From NCBI RefSeq assembly GCF_963548695.1, contig NZ_CAUUWA010000031.1, forward strand, positions 1 to 28,905: a stretch of DNA of 28,905 bases, given 5' to 3'. Origin of the DNA: an uncultured Fretibacterium sp. Lineage in GTDB: Bacteria; Synergistota; Synergistia; Synergistales; Aminobacteriaceae. Made by a program: the position numbers and the translations under genes. Of this stretch, positions 15,063 to 22,650 are shown piece after piece; position 1 is the first letter of the stretch; the number at the start of each line of letters is the position of its first letter. The notes under the pieces are model-generated. The model was not told the DNA's origin and ran no database searches. It saw only the letters and a program-made list of their open reading frames with translations.

Positions 15063-15566
15063 ATGAAGATCATCAACGAGGCCAACGAGAACAGGATCAG
15101 CTATCGCCTGTTGAACGTTATGTTGAAGCTGGAGGAGGCTCAGGAGCGGCTGCACCGCTATGGGACCGATACGCCCCTTTTTGCTGCGGAGATCCACATG
15201 ATCAAATGCGTGAAGGAGAACCCGAACCGGCACATGACGGCCCTGGCGGAGGTGCTGGGGGTGACGCGGGGGGCCGTGTCCCAGATCGCGATGAAGTTGG
15301 AGGGGAAGGGGATGCTCGTCAAGGAGAGGGACGAGGACAGCAGCCTCCGCCGTATCCTGAGGGTGACGCCCGAGGGCGAGCGTGCCTACCTGTTCCACGA
15401 GCGTCTCCACGCGGAGTTCGACCGCCTGGTGGAGGGCCTTCTGGCGGACGCGTCCGAGAGGGACAGGGACTTTCTGCGGGATTTTCTGGGTGCACTGGAC
15501 GCTGCCCTGGATGGGCGGAAAGGGGGGGGACAAAAAGAAGAATCTCTTCGAGGCAGCTCCCCCTGA
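15063..15566 (+). CDS. MarR family transcriptional regulator
   Basis: 167 residues with a winged helix-turn-helix: helices HMIKCVKENPNRHMTALAEVLGVTRGAVSQIAMKLE-type sequence (recognition helix around TRGAVSQIAMKL) and the wing VKERDEDSSLRRILRVTPEGE, ending in a long dimerisation helix. MarR proteins usually repress their own operon and release DNA on binding phenolic or other small ligands. ATG 15063 has no ribosome binding site, and the promoter -10 ends only 7 bases upstream, so the message is probably leaderless. The methyltransferase begins 141 bases after the stop in the same direction, separated by a repeated GAGGGGCCCTT (about 15566-15595). The last ~14 residues look non-conserved. Confidence 0.87.
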   Translation: MKIINEANENRISYRLLNVMLKLEEAQERLHRYGTDTPLFAAEIHMIKCVKENPNRHMTALAEVLGVTRGAVSQIAMKLEGKGMLVKERDEDSSLRRILRVTPEGERAYLFHERLHAEFDRLVEGLLADASERDRDFLRDFLGALDAALDGRKGGGQKEESLRGSSP

Positions 15567-15707
15567 GGGGCCCTTTGAGGGAACGAGGGGCCCTTCAAGA
15601 AAATTGGGAGGGATGCGGTTCGTGGTTTGCTTTTTGCCGCAGGGGACTTGTACCTCCTGGGCGGTTCAGGAATGTGCAAGAGGTTCAATAAGGAGGAGGT
15701 CGGCACG

Positions 15708-16361
15708 ATGACGGAGGGTGCACGGGATTTTCGCGGTAAGGGCAGGGCCTTCAGGGGCATATTGGGAGGGGAGAGCTATCGGCGGCTCGCCGCGCTTTTC
15801 GGATTTCAGGAGCGGTTTTATCGTCGGGCCGTGGGGGACCTGCAGCTTGGCCCGGGAGGCAGGGCGCTCGATCTGGGGTGCGGTCCCGGCGGCCTGAGCT
15901 ATGCCCTGGCCGAGAAGAGCCCCGCCGACGCGTCGATCGTGGGGGCCGACATCTCGGACGACCAGCTGGAGTGCGCGCGCCGGGGGGCCGGGGCCTTCGC
16001 CTGCGGGATGGAGTTTCTGAGGGCGTCCATGGACGAGCTTCCCTTTCCCGACGGACACTTCGACCTGGTCATGACCTCTATGGCGCTGCACGAGACGCCC
16101 CCCGCGGTTCGGCGTGCCGCCATCACGGAGACGGCGCGCCTGCTGAAGCCGGGCGGGACCTTTTTGTTGGTGGACTGGAGCCGGCCGCGGTTCGGCCTCT
16201 GGGGGATCATCTGGTATCCCTTCTGCCGCTGGGGTGAGAGGAACCGGGACAACTGGAACAACGTCTACCCCGAGCTCTGCCGCGAGCGGGGCCTGAACCT
16301 GAAGGAGGACGACTACATCAACTCCATATCCCGGCGCCAGGTGTTCGTGAAGGAAGGGTGA
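15708..16361 (+). CDS. Class I SAM-dependent methyltransferase
   Basis: 217 residues from ATG 15708, set by AGGAGGAGG just upstream. The SAM-binding Rossmann fold is clear: motif I LDLGCGPGG at about residues 54-62, the acidic loop GADISDDQLECAR, then ELPFPDGHFDLVMTSMALHE (motif IV region) and LLKPGGTFLLVDW. It is most like UbiE/Methyltransf_11-type small-molecule methyltransferases; the substrate cannot be told. Being behind a MarR regulator, it may act on a toxic or signalling metabolite, but that is inference. It is followed by a new promoter for the cobalt operon. Confidence 0.85.
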   Translation: MTEGARDFRGKGRAFRGILGGESYRRLAALFGFQERFYRRAVGDLQLGPGGRALDLGCGPGGLSYALAEKSPADASIVGADISDDQLECARRGAGAFACGMEFLRASMDELPFPDGHFDLVMTSMALHETPPAVRRAAITETARLLKPGGTFLLVDWSRPRFGLWGIIWYPFCRWGERNRDNWNNVYPELCRERGLNLKEDDYINSISRRQVFVKEG

Positions 16362-16407
16362 GGAAAACGCCTCCGCATAAAAGCGAGTGCAGGGGCGCCA
16401 TGAGGTG

Positions 16408-16416
16408 TGCTATAAT
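16408..16416 (+). promoter_or_regulatory. Extended -10 promoter for the cobalamin-controlled operon
   Basis: TGCTATAAT at 16408-16416, an extended -10 identical to that at 13584-13592. The -35 position is weak. Transcription would begin near 16423, just before the riboswitch. Confidence 0.55.
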
Positions 16417-16439
16417 CGTGAAAGTAATATGAAGAAATT

Positions 16440-16560
16440 TCGTAGGATTTTGTATAACGCCTCGTCCGTTGGGGGAAGCAGGGTGTAAGTCCCGCGCGGT
16501 CCCGCCGCCGTAAAGCCGGAATGCCCGGCGGACGAGAGAGATATCCTGTCCACGAGCGAT
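16440..16560 (+). ncRNA. Cobalamin riboswitch
   Basis: The B12-box is recognisable as AAGCCGGAATGCCCGGCGG around 16513-16531, preceded by the family's core GGGGGAAGCAGGGTGTAAGTCCCGC-type sequence and GCGGTCCCGCCGCCGTAA. A closing helix pairs AGGAT (16444-16448) with ATCCT (16543-16547), and a second pairs CTCGTCCG (16461-16468) with CGGACGAG (16529-16536). It lies in a 300-base leader in front of an ECF cobalt-type importer. In this family, cobalamin binding reduces expression. Confidence 0.88.
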
Positions 16561-16586
16561 GGAGACGGAGCAAATGGCGGTTTGTC

Positions 16587-16620
16587 CCCTCGTCTTGTTC
16601 CTTCGCGGCGAGGGTTTTTT
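16587..16620 (+). terminator. Riboswitch expression-platform terminator
   Basis: CCCTCG (16587-16592) pairs with CGAGGG (16609-16614), followed by six T. It lies 27 bases after the riboswitch and about 100 bases before the first gene, so ligand-bound RNA probably terminates here. Confidence 0.75.
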
Positions 16621-16724
16621 GTGCCTCTGTGTTTTTGTTGGCTTTGCGCTTTTGTACGGGTGGTGCGCTACAGGGTGCGTCGGGTGTCGGAATCAGGACA
16701 AGGTCATTGAGGAGGATGGGTATC

Positions 16725-17504
16725 ATGAAGTACGGACGTATCGTATCGGCGGCGCTTCTGGCAATGGGGCTCTCGACGGCGGCTTTCGCGCACGAGCTGG
16801 TGATGAAGCCGCAGAAAATGGATGTGGAGAAGGGCGGGACGCTTGCGGTCGAGATCCATTCGGGGCACAAGTTCATCGTCCCGGAGGAGGTGGAGAACGC
16901 CGAGCGCATCAAGGCGGGCGTCTTCAAGGACGGCAAGCTGCAGGAGGCCGAGCTGAAGCCGAACGAAAAAAATCTCTGCATCGACTTCTCGGTGCCGGCG
17001 TCGGACGGCGGCTCCATGGTGATCCTCGCCAACAAGGACGGCGGCGTCTGGTGCACGACGAACGAGGGCGGGAAGTCCGGGACCCGCAAGGATCTGGAGG
17101 CTCAGGGCCTGAAGGTTATGAAGGCCACCAAGCACGACAAGTTCGTCAAGGCCATCGTCAACGCCTCGAAGGACGATAAGAATTTTGCCACGGAGACGGG
17201 GCAGGGCCTGGAGATCGTCCCGGTGACCAACCCCGCGGACGCGAAGGTGGGCGAGTTCTTCGACGTCAAGATCCTGGTGGACGGAAAACCCTATTCCGGC
17301 CCCGTGTGGGCGACGTACGACGGCTTTGCGCCGTACGAGAACACCTACGCCTACGCCTCCGAGGCGGCCCAGGGCGTCGCTCATATCAAGATCACGGCGC
17401 CGGGGCTTTGGGGCGTGCGCGCCATGAAGACGGATCTGCCGGGCAAGGAGGGCGAGTACGATTCCGTCACGCGCAAGGCTTTTTTGATCTTTGAAGTGAA
17501 GTAA
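16725..17504 (+). CDS. DUF4198 (NikK/CbiK-like) periplasmic protein of an ECF metal importer
   Basis: 259 residues from ATG 16725 (GGAGG at 16711-16715, spacing 9; ATG 16716 abuts it and is rejected). A clear signal peptide (MKYGRIVSAALLAMGLSTAAFA) is predicted to leave a mature protein starting His-Glu-Leu-Val-Met-Lys-Pro, the usual opening of DUF4198 proteins. The rest is beta-rich with typical GFAPYENTYAY and GLWGVRA segments near the C-terminus. In nickel/cobalt ECF systems these proteins (NikK) replace or assist the small N subunit in delivering metal. The riboswitch upstream suggests cobalt. It starts a tightly packed five-gene operon. Confidence 0.85.
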   Translation: MKYGRIVSAALLAMGLSTAAFAHELVMKPQKMDVEKGGTLAVEIHSGHKFIVPEEVENAERIKAGVFKDGKLQEAELKPNEKNLCIDFSVPASDGGSMVILANKDGGVWCTTNEGGKSGTRKDLEAQGLKVMKATKHDKFVKAIVNASKDDKNFATETGQGLEIVPVTNPADAKVGEFFDVKILVDGKPYSGPVWATYDGFAPYENTYAYASEAAQGVAHIKITAPGLWGVRAMKTDLPGKEGEYDSVTRKAFLIFEVK

Positions 17505-17521
17505 GAAGTGGAGTGAGCGGG

Positions 17522-18007
17522 ATGCCGGGTCGTCTTAGAATGGCTATGCTTGGGCTGGCGGTTGCCGCCGGCCTGGGCCTTTTCGCGGGAATGGCGTGGG
17601 CCCACGGCGTGGGCTACCAGGAGTCCGACCTGCGGCCGGTTGCGCTGGATTTCTTCTACTCCACGGGGGAGCTGATGAGCTACCTCAAGGCCGAGGTCTT
17701 TTCCCCGTCCGACGAGAAGATCGCCTATCAGTCCGGTCGGACCGATGCGGGCGGGCGTTTTGCCTTCGTCCCCGACAAGCCCGGGAAGTGGCGGGTCGTC
17801 GTCAACGATGACGACGGGCACAGGGCGGAGGCGGAGATCGACGTGACTCAGGAATTTATGTCGGGAGGGGCGGCGGGCGGAATCGTCCAGGAGAAGAAGG
17901 CGGCTCCCGAGGGGCTGGATCTCTACCTCCGGGCCGGGCTGGGCGTCAGCCTGCTCTTCAACATCGCGGCGTTCGTCCTCCTGTTCCGCCGCAGAAGGAC
18001 GGTGTAG
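17522..18007 (+). CDS. NikL/CbiL-like membrane component of an ECF metal importer
   Basis: 161 residues from ATG 17522 (GGAG at 17510-17513); GTG 17513 would add three. A signal peptide (LGLAVAAGLGLFAGMAWA) should leave a mature protein beginning His-Gly-Val-Gly-Tyr. A single beta domain like carboxypeptidase-regulatory folds follows (GRTDAGGRFAFVPDKPGKW), then a flexible segment and one C-terminal membrane helix (LGVSLLFNIAAFVLLF) with a basic RRRR end inside. This architecture fits NikL-type accessory subunits of nickel/cobalt transporters. Only 5 bases separate it from cbiM. No separate cbiN gene is present, so it probably fills that role. Confidence 0.8.
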   Translation: MPGRLRMAMLGLAVAAGLGLFAGMAWAHGVGYQESDLRPVALDFFYSTGELMSYLKAEVFSPSDEKIAYQSGRTDAGGRFAFVPDKPGKWRVVVNDDDGHRAEAEIDVTQEFMSGGAAGGIVQEKKAAPEGLDLYLRAGLGVSLLFNIAAFVLLFRRRRTV

Positions 18008-18012
18008 GGTCC

Positions 18013-18621
18013 ATGCATATCAGCGAGGGCATGCTCTCCTCTCAGATGTTGACCGCGGGATGGGCCATCGCCGGGGTCGGCACGGCGATCGGGCTGAAGA
18101 AGCTCGACGCCGATAAGATCGTGCGCGTCGCCTTCTTCTCGTCGGCGTTCTTCCTGGCCTCTCTGATCAACGTTCCGATCCCTCCGAGCTCGACCCACCT
18201 CTCCCTCATCGCTCCGATGGGGCTGGTCCTGGGGTGGTCGGCCTTCCCTGCCGTGATGGTCGCCCTGGTCCTCCAGGCCCTGTTGTTCCAGTTCGGAGGG
18301 CTTGTCGTCCTGGGGGTGAACACGGTGGATGTCGCGGTCCCCGCGCTCGCCGCCTATCTGCTGTTCGCCGCCCCGATCCGCAGAAGCAGCGGTAGGGCGG
18401 CATTCGTGCTCGCCTTCCTGGCCGGCTTCCTGGCCGTCATGCTCTGCGCCCTGGGGGTGGAGATCTTTTTGCGTGGGACGGACACCAACCTGTCGGTCAT
18501 CGCCAACACCGTCTTCCTCGCCCATATCCCCTTTGCCCTGATCGAGGGGGCCATCACGGCCTTCATGGTCGCCTATATGAAGCGTGCCGCCCCGGACCTC
18601 CTGATGGGCGTGGAGCGATAA
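18013..18621 (+). CDS. cbiM: Cobalt ECF transporter substrate-binding subunit CbiM
   Basis: S component of the importer, binding the metal ion in the membrane. 202 residues starting MHISEGMLSS: in CbiM/NikM the N-terminal Met-His end folds into the membrane core and His2 coordinates the metal. The conserved VPIPPSSTHLS segment with its second ligand His is present, and about six membrane helices can be drawn. The family does not by itself distinguish cobalt from nickel; the cobalamin riboswitch favours cobalt. cbiQ follows 7 bases after the stop. Confidence 0.93.
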   Translation: MHISEGMLSSQMLTAGWAIAGVGTAIGLKKLDADKIVRVAFFSSAFFLASLINVPIPPSSTHLSLIAPMGLVLGWSAFPAVMVALVLQALLFQFGGLVVLGVNTVDVAVPALAAYLLFAAPIRRSSGRAAFVLAFLAGFLAVMLCALGVEIFLRGTDTNLSVIANTVFLAHIPFALIEGAITAFMVAYMKRAAPDLLMGVER

Positions 18622-18628
18622 CGGGGAA

Positions 18629-19378
18629 ATGCAGCTCGATACGAGCGGCCTTCGGGTCGAGGCCGCGTCGACGGGGCTGGACCGCTTCGACCCGCGGGGG
18701 CGCGTACTCTGCGCCCTCGTTCTGGCCTTCGTCCTGGCCTCCGTACGGTCGTTTCCGGCCCTGTTCTGCGGTGTGCCGGTCGTGCTGGTCCTGTTCTTCC
18801 TGGGCGAGCCTGGCCCGCTGGCGAGGGAGCTGCTGCACCTGAATACCGTGGGGGCGTTCATCGCCCTGCTCCTGATGCTGACCTATCCCGGCGAGCGCTT
18901 CTGGGGGCCCTTCTCCGCGGCGGGGCTGAGGTTCGCCGCCCTCATTCTGCTCAAGCTGAACCTGATCTCGGTCCTGCTGAGCCGGATGGTCCTCTCGCTG
19001 GGCGTGGGAAGGGTGGATGGTGTCCTGGCCCGCCTGGGAATCCCCGAGAAACTGCGGATCCTCCTGCTGCTCTCCACGCGCTGCATCTTCATCCTGGCGG
19101 AGCGGGCGGCGACGATGGTGCGGGCCGTGCAGCTTCGGGGGCCCGACTTAAAGGGGCTCCCGATGTGCAGGACCTTCGCCTGCATGCTTGGGACGACGCT
19201 GGTGCACGGCTCGGAGCGTTCGGAGCGGATGATGCTCGCGATCCGGTGCCGCGGGGGAATGGCAGGGTTCTGCCAGGGCCGGCCTCTTTGCTGGCAGGGG
19301 CGGGACGTCCTGTTCTGCCTGCTGTTTGGCCTGAACGTCGCAGCTATTCTGTCGATTTCCCTTGTCTGGAGGCCCTGA
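18629..19378 (+). CDS. cbiQ: Cobalt ECF transporter transmembrane subunit CbiQ
   Basis: The EcfT coupling protein that links CbiM to the ATPase. 249 residues with about five membrane helices (for example RVLCALVLAFVLASV, LNTVGAFIALLLML) and the two cytoplasmic coupling motifs of the family, AVQLRG and AIRCRG (Ala-x-x-x-Gly type helices that fit grooves in the ATPase). ATG 18629 follows a modest GGGGAA site. The stop is 2 bases before cbiO, indicating translational coupling. Confidence 0.9.
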   Translation: MQLDTSGLRVEAASTGLDRFDPRGRVLCALVLAFVLASVRSFPALFCGVPVVLVLFFLGEPGPLARELLHLNTVGAFIALLLMLTYPGERFWGPFSAAGLRFAALILLKLNLISVLLSRMVLSLGVGRVDGVLARLGIPEKLRILLLLSTRCIFILAERAATMVRAVQLRGPDLKGLPMCRTFACMLGTTLVHGSERSERMMLAIRCRGGMAGFCQGRPLCWQGRDVLFCLLFGLNVAAILSISLVWRP

Positions 19379-19380
19379 GG

Positions 19381-20193
19381 ATGAGTCAGGAGATGAGTCG
19401 GGATTCAAAGGGCCGGGACGCGGTCCGCAGCGCGTCCTCCCCGGCGGCGCCGGAGACGGCCGCTTCCGTCGGAGTGCCTCTGGAGGTCTGCGGCCTTTAC
19501 TACGCCTACCCCGACGGGCACCGGGCCCTGAACGGTGTCTCCTTCGCGCTGGGAAGGGGGGAGAAGCTCGCGCTGGTGGGTCCCAACGGCTCGGGCAAGT
19601 CCACCCTCATGCTCCATCTGGCGGGCTGCATCGCCGCGCAGACGGGGACGGTGTCGCTGGAGGGCGTTCCCGTCGGGAAGGATCTGAAGCGCCTGCGCGA
19701 GGCCGTCGGCCTGATCTTCCAGGACCCCGACGACCAGCTATTCATGCCGCAGGTCGTCGAGGACGTGGCCTTCGGGCCGGTGGCGCACGGGGTACCCGTC
19801 GAGGAGGCCCACGCGAGGGCCCGGGAGATGCTGGAGTCCCTGAATGTCGGGCACCTGGCTGAGCGTCCGCCTCACCGCCTCTCGGGCGGGGAGAAGCGTA
19901 TGGCGGCCCTGGCGGGGATCCTGGTCATGCGGCCGGAGATCGTGGTGCTGGACGAACCCTCCGCGGCCCTGGACCCGAGGGCCCGCCGCCGGGTGATCAA
20001 GGTGCTTCGGGAGCTGGATAAGCCCCTCATCCTGGCGACCCACGACCTTGACATGGCTTTGGACGTGTGCAGCCGGGCCATCGTGCTGTACGAGGGGCGC
20101 GTCGCCGCGGATGGAGACCTCGGGACGATACTCGGGGACGAGGCGCTGCTTCGGCAAAACGGCCTCGAGCTGCCCCTGCGCTGTTCCCGTTGA
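19381..20193 (+). CDS. cbiO: Cobalt ECF transporter ATP-binding protein CbiO
   Basis: ABC ATPase that powers the importer on the cytoplasmic side. 270 residues: an unusual polar N-terminal extension of about 30 residues, then Walker A GPNGSGKST, Q-loop FQDPDDQLFMPQV, signature LSGGEKR, Walker B VVLDEPSA and switch His in ATHDLDMAL. The EcfA/CbiO-type Q-loop FQDPDDQLF supports assignment over a generic ABC protein. A single ATPase gene means a homodimer. ATG 19381 is served by GGAGG at 19369-19373. The operon ends at the following hairpin. Confidence 0.93.
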   Translation: MSQEMSRDSKGRDAVRSASSPAAPETAASVGVPLEVCGLYYAYPDGHRALNGVSFALGRGEKLALVGPNGSGKSTLMLHLAGCIAAQTGTVSLEGVPVGKDLKRLREAVGLIFQDPDDQLFMPQVVEDVAFGPVAHGVPVEEAHARAREMLESLNVGHLAERPPHRLSGGEKRMAALAGILVMRPEIVVLDEPSAALDPRARRRVIKVLRELDKPLILATHDLDMALDVCSRAIVLYEGRVAADGDLGTILGDEALLRQNGLELPLRCSR

Positions 20194-20234
20194 GCGGACC
20201 TCCGCGGCGCCGGGATGACCGGATAACCCTACGA

Positions 20235-20267
20235 AGCGCCCGCCCCTCGAATGAAGGGGCGGGCGCT
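20235..20267. terminator. Bidirectional hairpin terminator between cbiO and der
   Basis: A perfect 13-bp stem, AGCGCCCGCCCCT/AGGGGCGGGCGCT with a 7-base loop, followed on the + strand by CTTGTTT. It lies between two convergent genes and can end both transcripts, though the T-run is weak on either side. Confidence 0.75.
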
Positions 20268-20277
20268 CTTGTTTGGC

Positions 20278-21594
20278 TTATCCTTCCTGTTCCTTGCCGC
20301 GCCAGAACACCCGCAAGGGCGAGCCCGTGAAGTTCTCCAGGGCGCGAAGCTCCTTTTTGACGTGGTTCTCGAAGGCCGTGTCCACGATGCCGGGTTCGTT
20401 GACGAAGAAGACGAAGGTGGGCGGCTCCACCCCGGACTGGAGACAGTAGTAGATCTTGAGGGCCTTGCCCCTCCTGCTGGAGGGGAGGCGGTCGAAGGCC
20501 AGGACGTCGCGCATCAGTCGGTTCAGGGCGTTGGTCGGGATACGCCGCCGTCGGTTCTCGAACACGTTGACGGCGGCCTGGGCGATCTTGCCGACGCCCC
20601 GCCCGTTCAGGGCGGAGGTGAAGAGGATCGGCGCCCAGATCAGAAAGGGCAGGTCCTCGCGTATCCGCTTCGTCATCGTATCCCCGGGACGATCCCGGGA
20701 GGAGACGAGGTCCCATTTGTTCAGGATCAGGATCAGCCCCTTGCCCTTCTCCACCGCGTGCGCAGCGGCCTTCTTGTCCATATCCGTGCAGGGGTCGGAG
20801 GCGTCCATCAGCAGCAGCGCGACGTCGGAGCGGTCCACGGCAGCCAGGGTCCGCACGAAGGAGTAATATTCGAGGGCGCTGTCCATGCGGCCCCTCCGGC
20901 GCAGGCCCGCGGTGTCGATCAGCCGGAAATGCCGGCCGTCCAGGACGACGGAGGTGTCGACGGGGTCGCGCGTCGTCCCCGCCAGAGGGCTCACCAGCGA
21001 ACGCTCGGCGCCCGCCAGGCGGTTCAGCAGGCTGGACTTTCCCACGTTGGGCTTCCCCACGATGGCAAGGCGGATCTCGTCCTCGTCCCGGGGCTGTTCC
21101 GCCTCCTCCGGCAGCAGGCCGGCAAGCAGGTCCAGCAGGTCCTCCAGGTTACGCTTGTGGAGGGCGCTGACCCCCACCACGTGCTCGAACCCCAGGGAGT
21201 AGGCATCCGCGACGTGCACCTCGTGCTTGAGGTCGTCCATCTTGTTGACGACGACCACGACGGGCTTTCGGCTGCGGCGCAGCAGGTGCGCCACGCTCTC
21301 GTCGGCCGCGGTGATCCCCACGTGCCCGTCGACGACCATCAGGAGAACGTCGCACTCCGATATGGCCTCGTTGACATGGGCCTCGATCCCCGCGCTGAAG
21401 GCGCTTTCCTCGCCGAGGATGCCCCCCGTGTCCACGACGTAAAAGGTTTTTCCGCGCCACTCCGCCGAACCGTAGATGCGGTCCCGGGTGACGCCGGGCG
21501 TGTCGTCGACGATGGCCTCCCGGCGTCCGATCAGGCGGTTGAACAGGGAGGACTTGCCGACGTTGGGACGGCCTATGATGGCGATGAGGGCCAT
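20278..21594 (-). CDS. der: Ribosome biogenesis GTPase Der (EngA)
   Basis: Der has two consecutive GTPase domains and assists 50S subunit maturation. 438 residues, the usual length. The first P-loop is GRPNVGKSS at residues 8-16, with switch II DTGGI; the second is GKPNVGKSS near residue 182, with DTAGLRRRG after it, and NKWDLV as its base-recognition motif. The C-terminal KH-like domain ends LRVFWRGKEQ-like. It starts one base after the stop of the asparaginase-like gene, so the two are translationally coupled. It is the last gene of the minus-strand run. Confidence 0.95.
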   Translation of the reverse strand: MALIAIIGRPNVGKSSLFNRLIGRREAIVDDTPGVTRDRIYGSAEWRGKTFYVVDTGGILGEESAFSAGIEAHVNEAISECDVLLMVVDGHVGITAADESVAHLLRRSRKPVVVVVNKMDDLKHEVHVADAYSLGFEHVVGVSALHKRNLEDLLDLLAGLLPEEAEQPRDEDEIRLAIVGKPNVGKSSLLNRLAGAERSLVSPLAGTTRDPVDTSVVLDGRHFRLIDTAGLRRRGRMDSALEYYSFVRTLAAVDRSDVALLLMDASDPCTDMDKKAAAHAVEKGKGLILILNKWDLVSSRDRPGDTMTKRIREDLPFLIWAPILFTSALNGRGVGKIAQAAVNVFENRRRRIPTNALNRLMRDVLAFDRLPSSRRGKALKIYYCLQSGVEPPTFVFFVNEPGIVDTAFENHVKKELRALENFTGSPLRVFWRGKEQEG

Positions 21595-21595
21595 G

Positions 21596-22591
21596 TCACG
21601 AGTCCTGCAGGTAGTCGCTCAAGTCCTTGCCCTTGAGGCCGGAGCCCAGGGCGAGGGCGAGGCGGATGCGGGCCTGGAGGGGCGAGAGGCCGCCGCCGCT
21701 GAGCAGCCCTATCTCCAGGAGGTGCGCGGCGCTGCCCTCGAAGTCGGTATAGGTCTGGACGCAACCGGCGGGGCAGCGGGAGGTCAGGACTACGGGTGTG
21801 TCGGTACGGAGGATTTTCCGGAGGAGCGGGACCCAGGAAGGGGGGACCTCCCCGTTGCCGAACCCGGCGACGACGAGCCCCTCCACCTCCTCGATGCGCT
21901 TGTCCAGCAGGGCGTTCAGGATGACGTCCCCTCCGCCCAGCGAGGCGTCGACGATCTCGATGACGCGCGCAGGTACGGTCTCGACGTCCAGGATCTTGCC
22001 GCGCCTGGGGGACCTCAGGGGGATCAGGTCCCCTGAGGGCTCGGAGAAGGTGCTCAGCGGGCCGCTGGGGAAGGAGAGGAACCCGGAGCGGCTGGAGTTG
22101 GAGAAATGGATAGTGTCGGCGGCCGCGTAGAGCGCGTCCTGGACGCAGACGATAGCCCCCTGTCCCCAACAGGCCTCGGAGAGGGCCGCCTGGATGGATT
22201 GGGCGAGGTGCAGGGCGGTCTCGCTGCCAGGAACCCCCGCGTTGAAGATGGACGCCGTGAAGACGAGGGGCTGCGGAAAACTCCAGACGAGGTCCGCGAA
22301 GTAGGCCAGTTCCGTCAGGGCCTGCGTGCCGCAGGTTACAACAACACCCTTGGCCCCCTCCTTGACCTGGGAGGCGGCCAGCTGGACGAGATCGCTGCAC
22401 ATCCGCAGCGTATAGTGCGAGAGCGGCTGAAAGCTCCACTCCTGCGGTGCAATCTCCTCGTGAAGCTCCTCAGGGAGGAACGTCTTCAGCTCCTCCCACT
22501 TCAGAGGAATTCTTTCCCTGGCGCTTCCCTCCCTGCGATGGGCGATCTGCCCCCCGGCCAGGATGAGAGCTATCTTGTCTCGGTTTTGCAT
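21596..22591 (-). CDS. Asparaginase-like protein with altered catalytic residues
   Basis: 331 residues, full length and collinear with bacterial type I/II L-asparaginases, but the active site differs. The first Thr motif TGGTIA reads AGGQIA (LILAGGQIAHRREG), so the nucleophile Thr is Gln. The second motif HGTDT reads CGTQA (VVTCGTQALTELAYF), so Asp is Gln. The Lys of the DVTKT motif falls on His (AAADTIHFSN). The fold is retained: LVVAGFGNGEVP, TSRCPAG and the C-terminal domain align well. Start ATG 22591 has AGAGGAAAG upstream; an open extension to 22765 overlaps the LUD gene and is rejected. Either the enzyme is inactive, or it acts on another substrate. Its tight coupling to der gives no obvious clue. 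Confidence 0.82.
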   Translation of the reverse strand: MQNRDKIALILAGGQIAHRREGSARERIPLKWEELKTFLPEELHEEIAPQEWSFQPLSHYTLRMCSDLVQLAASQVKEGAKGVVVTCGTQALTELAYFADLVWSFPQPLVFTASIFNAGVPGSETALHLAQSIQAALSEACWGQGAIVCVQDALYAAADTIHFSNSSRSGFLSFPSGPLSTFSEPSGDLIPLRSPRRGKILDVETVPARVIEIVDASLGGGDVILNALLDKRIEEVEGLVVAGFGNGEVPPSWVPLLRKILRTDTPVVLTSRCPAGCVQTYTDFEGSAAHLLEIGLLSGGGLSPLQARIRLALALGSGLKGKDLSDYLQDS

Positions 22592-22650
22592 GATGCCTGT
22601 CTTTCCTCTCTGCCGGACGGACGGCCCGGTTTTATACGGGGGAGCGGAGA

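Noticed and set aside
15566..15600. Terminator between the MarR and methyltransferase genes
   Set aside because: The GGGGCCC units can pair but also form a direct repeat, and no T-run follows; I could not support termination.
14579..15691. Long + strand frame running through the M42 tail copy and MarR gene
   Set aside because: It reads the M42 fragment and marR out of frame, and its start lies in non-coding repeat sequence.
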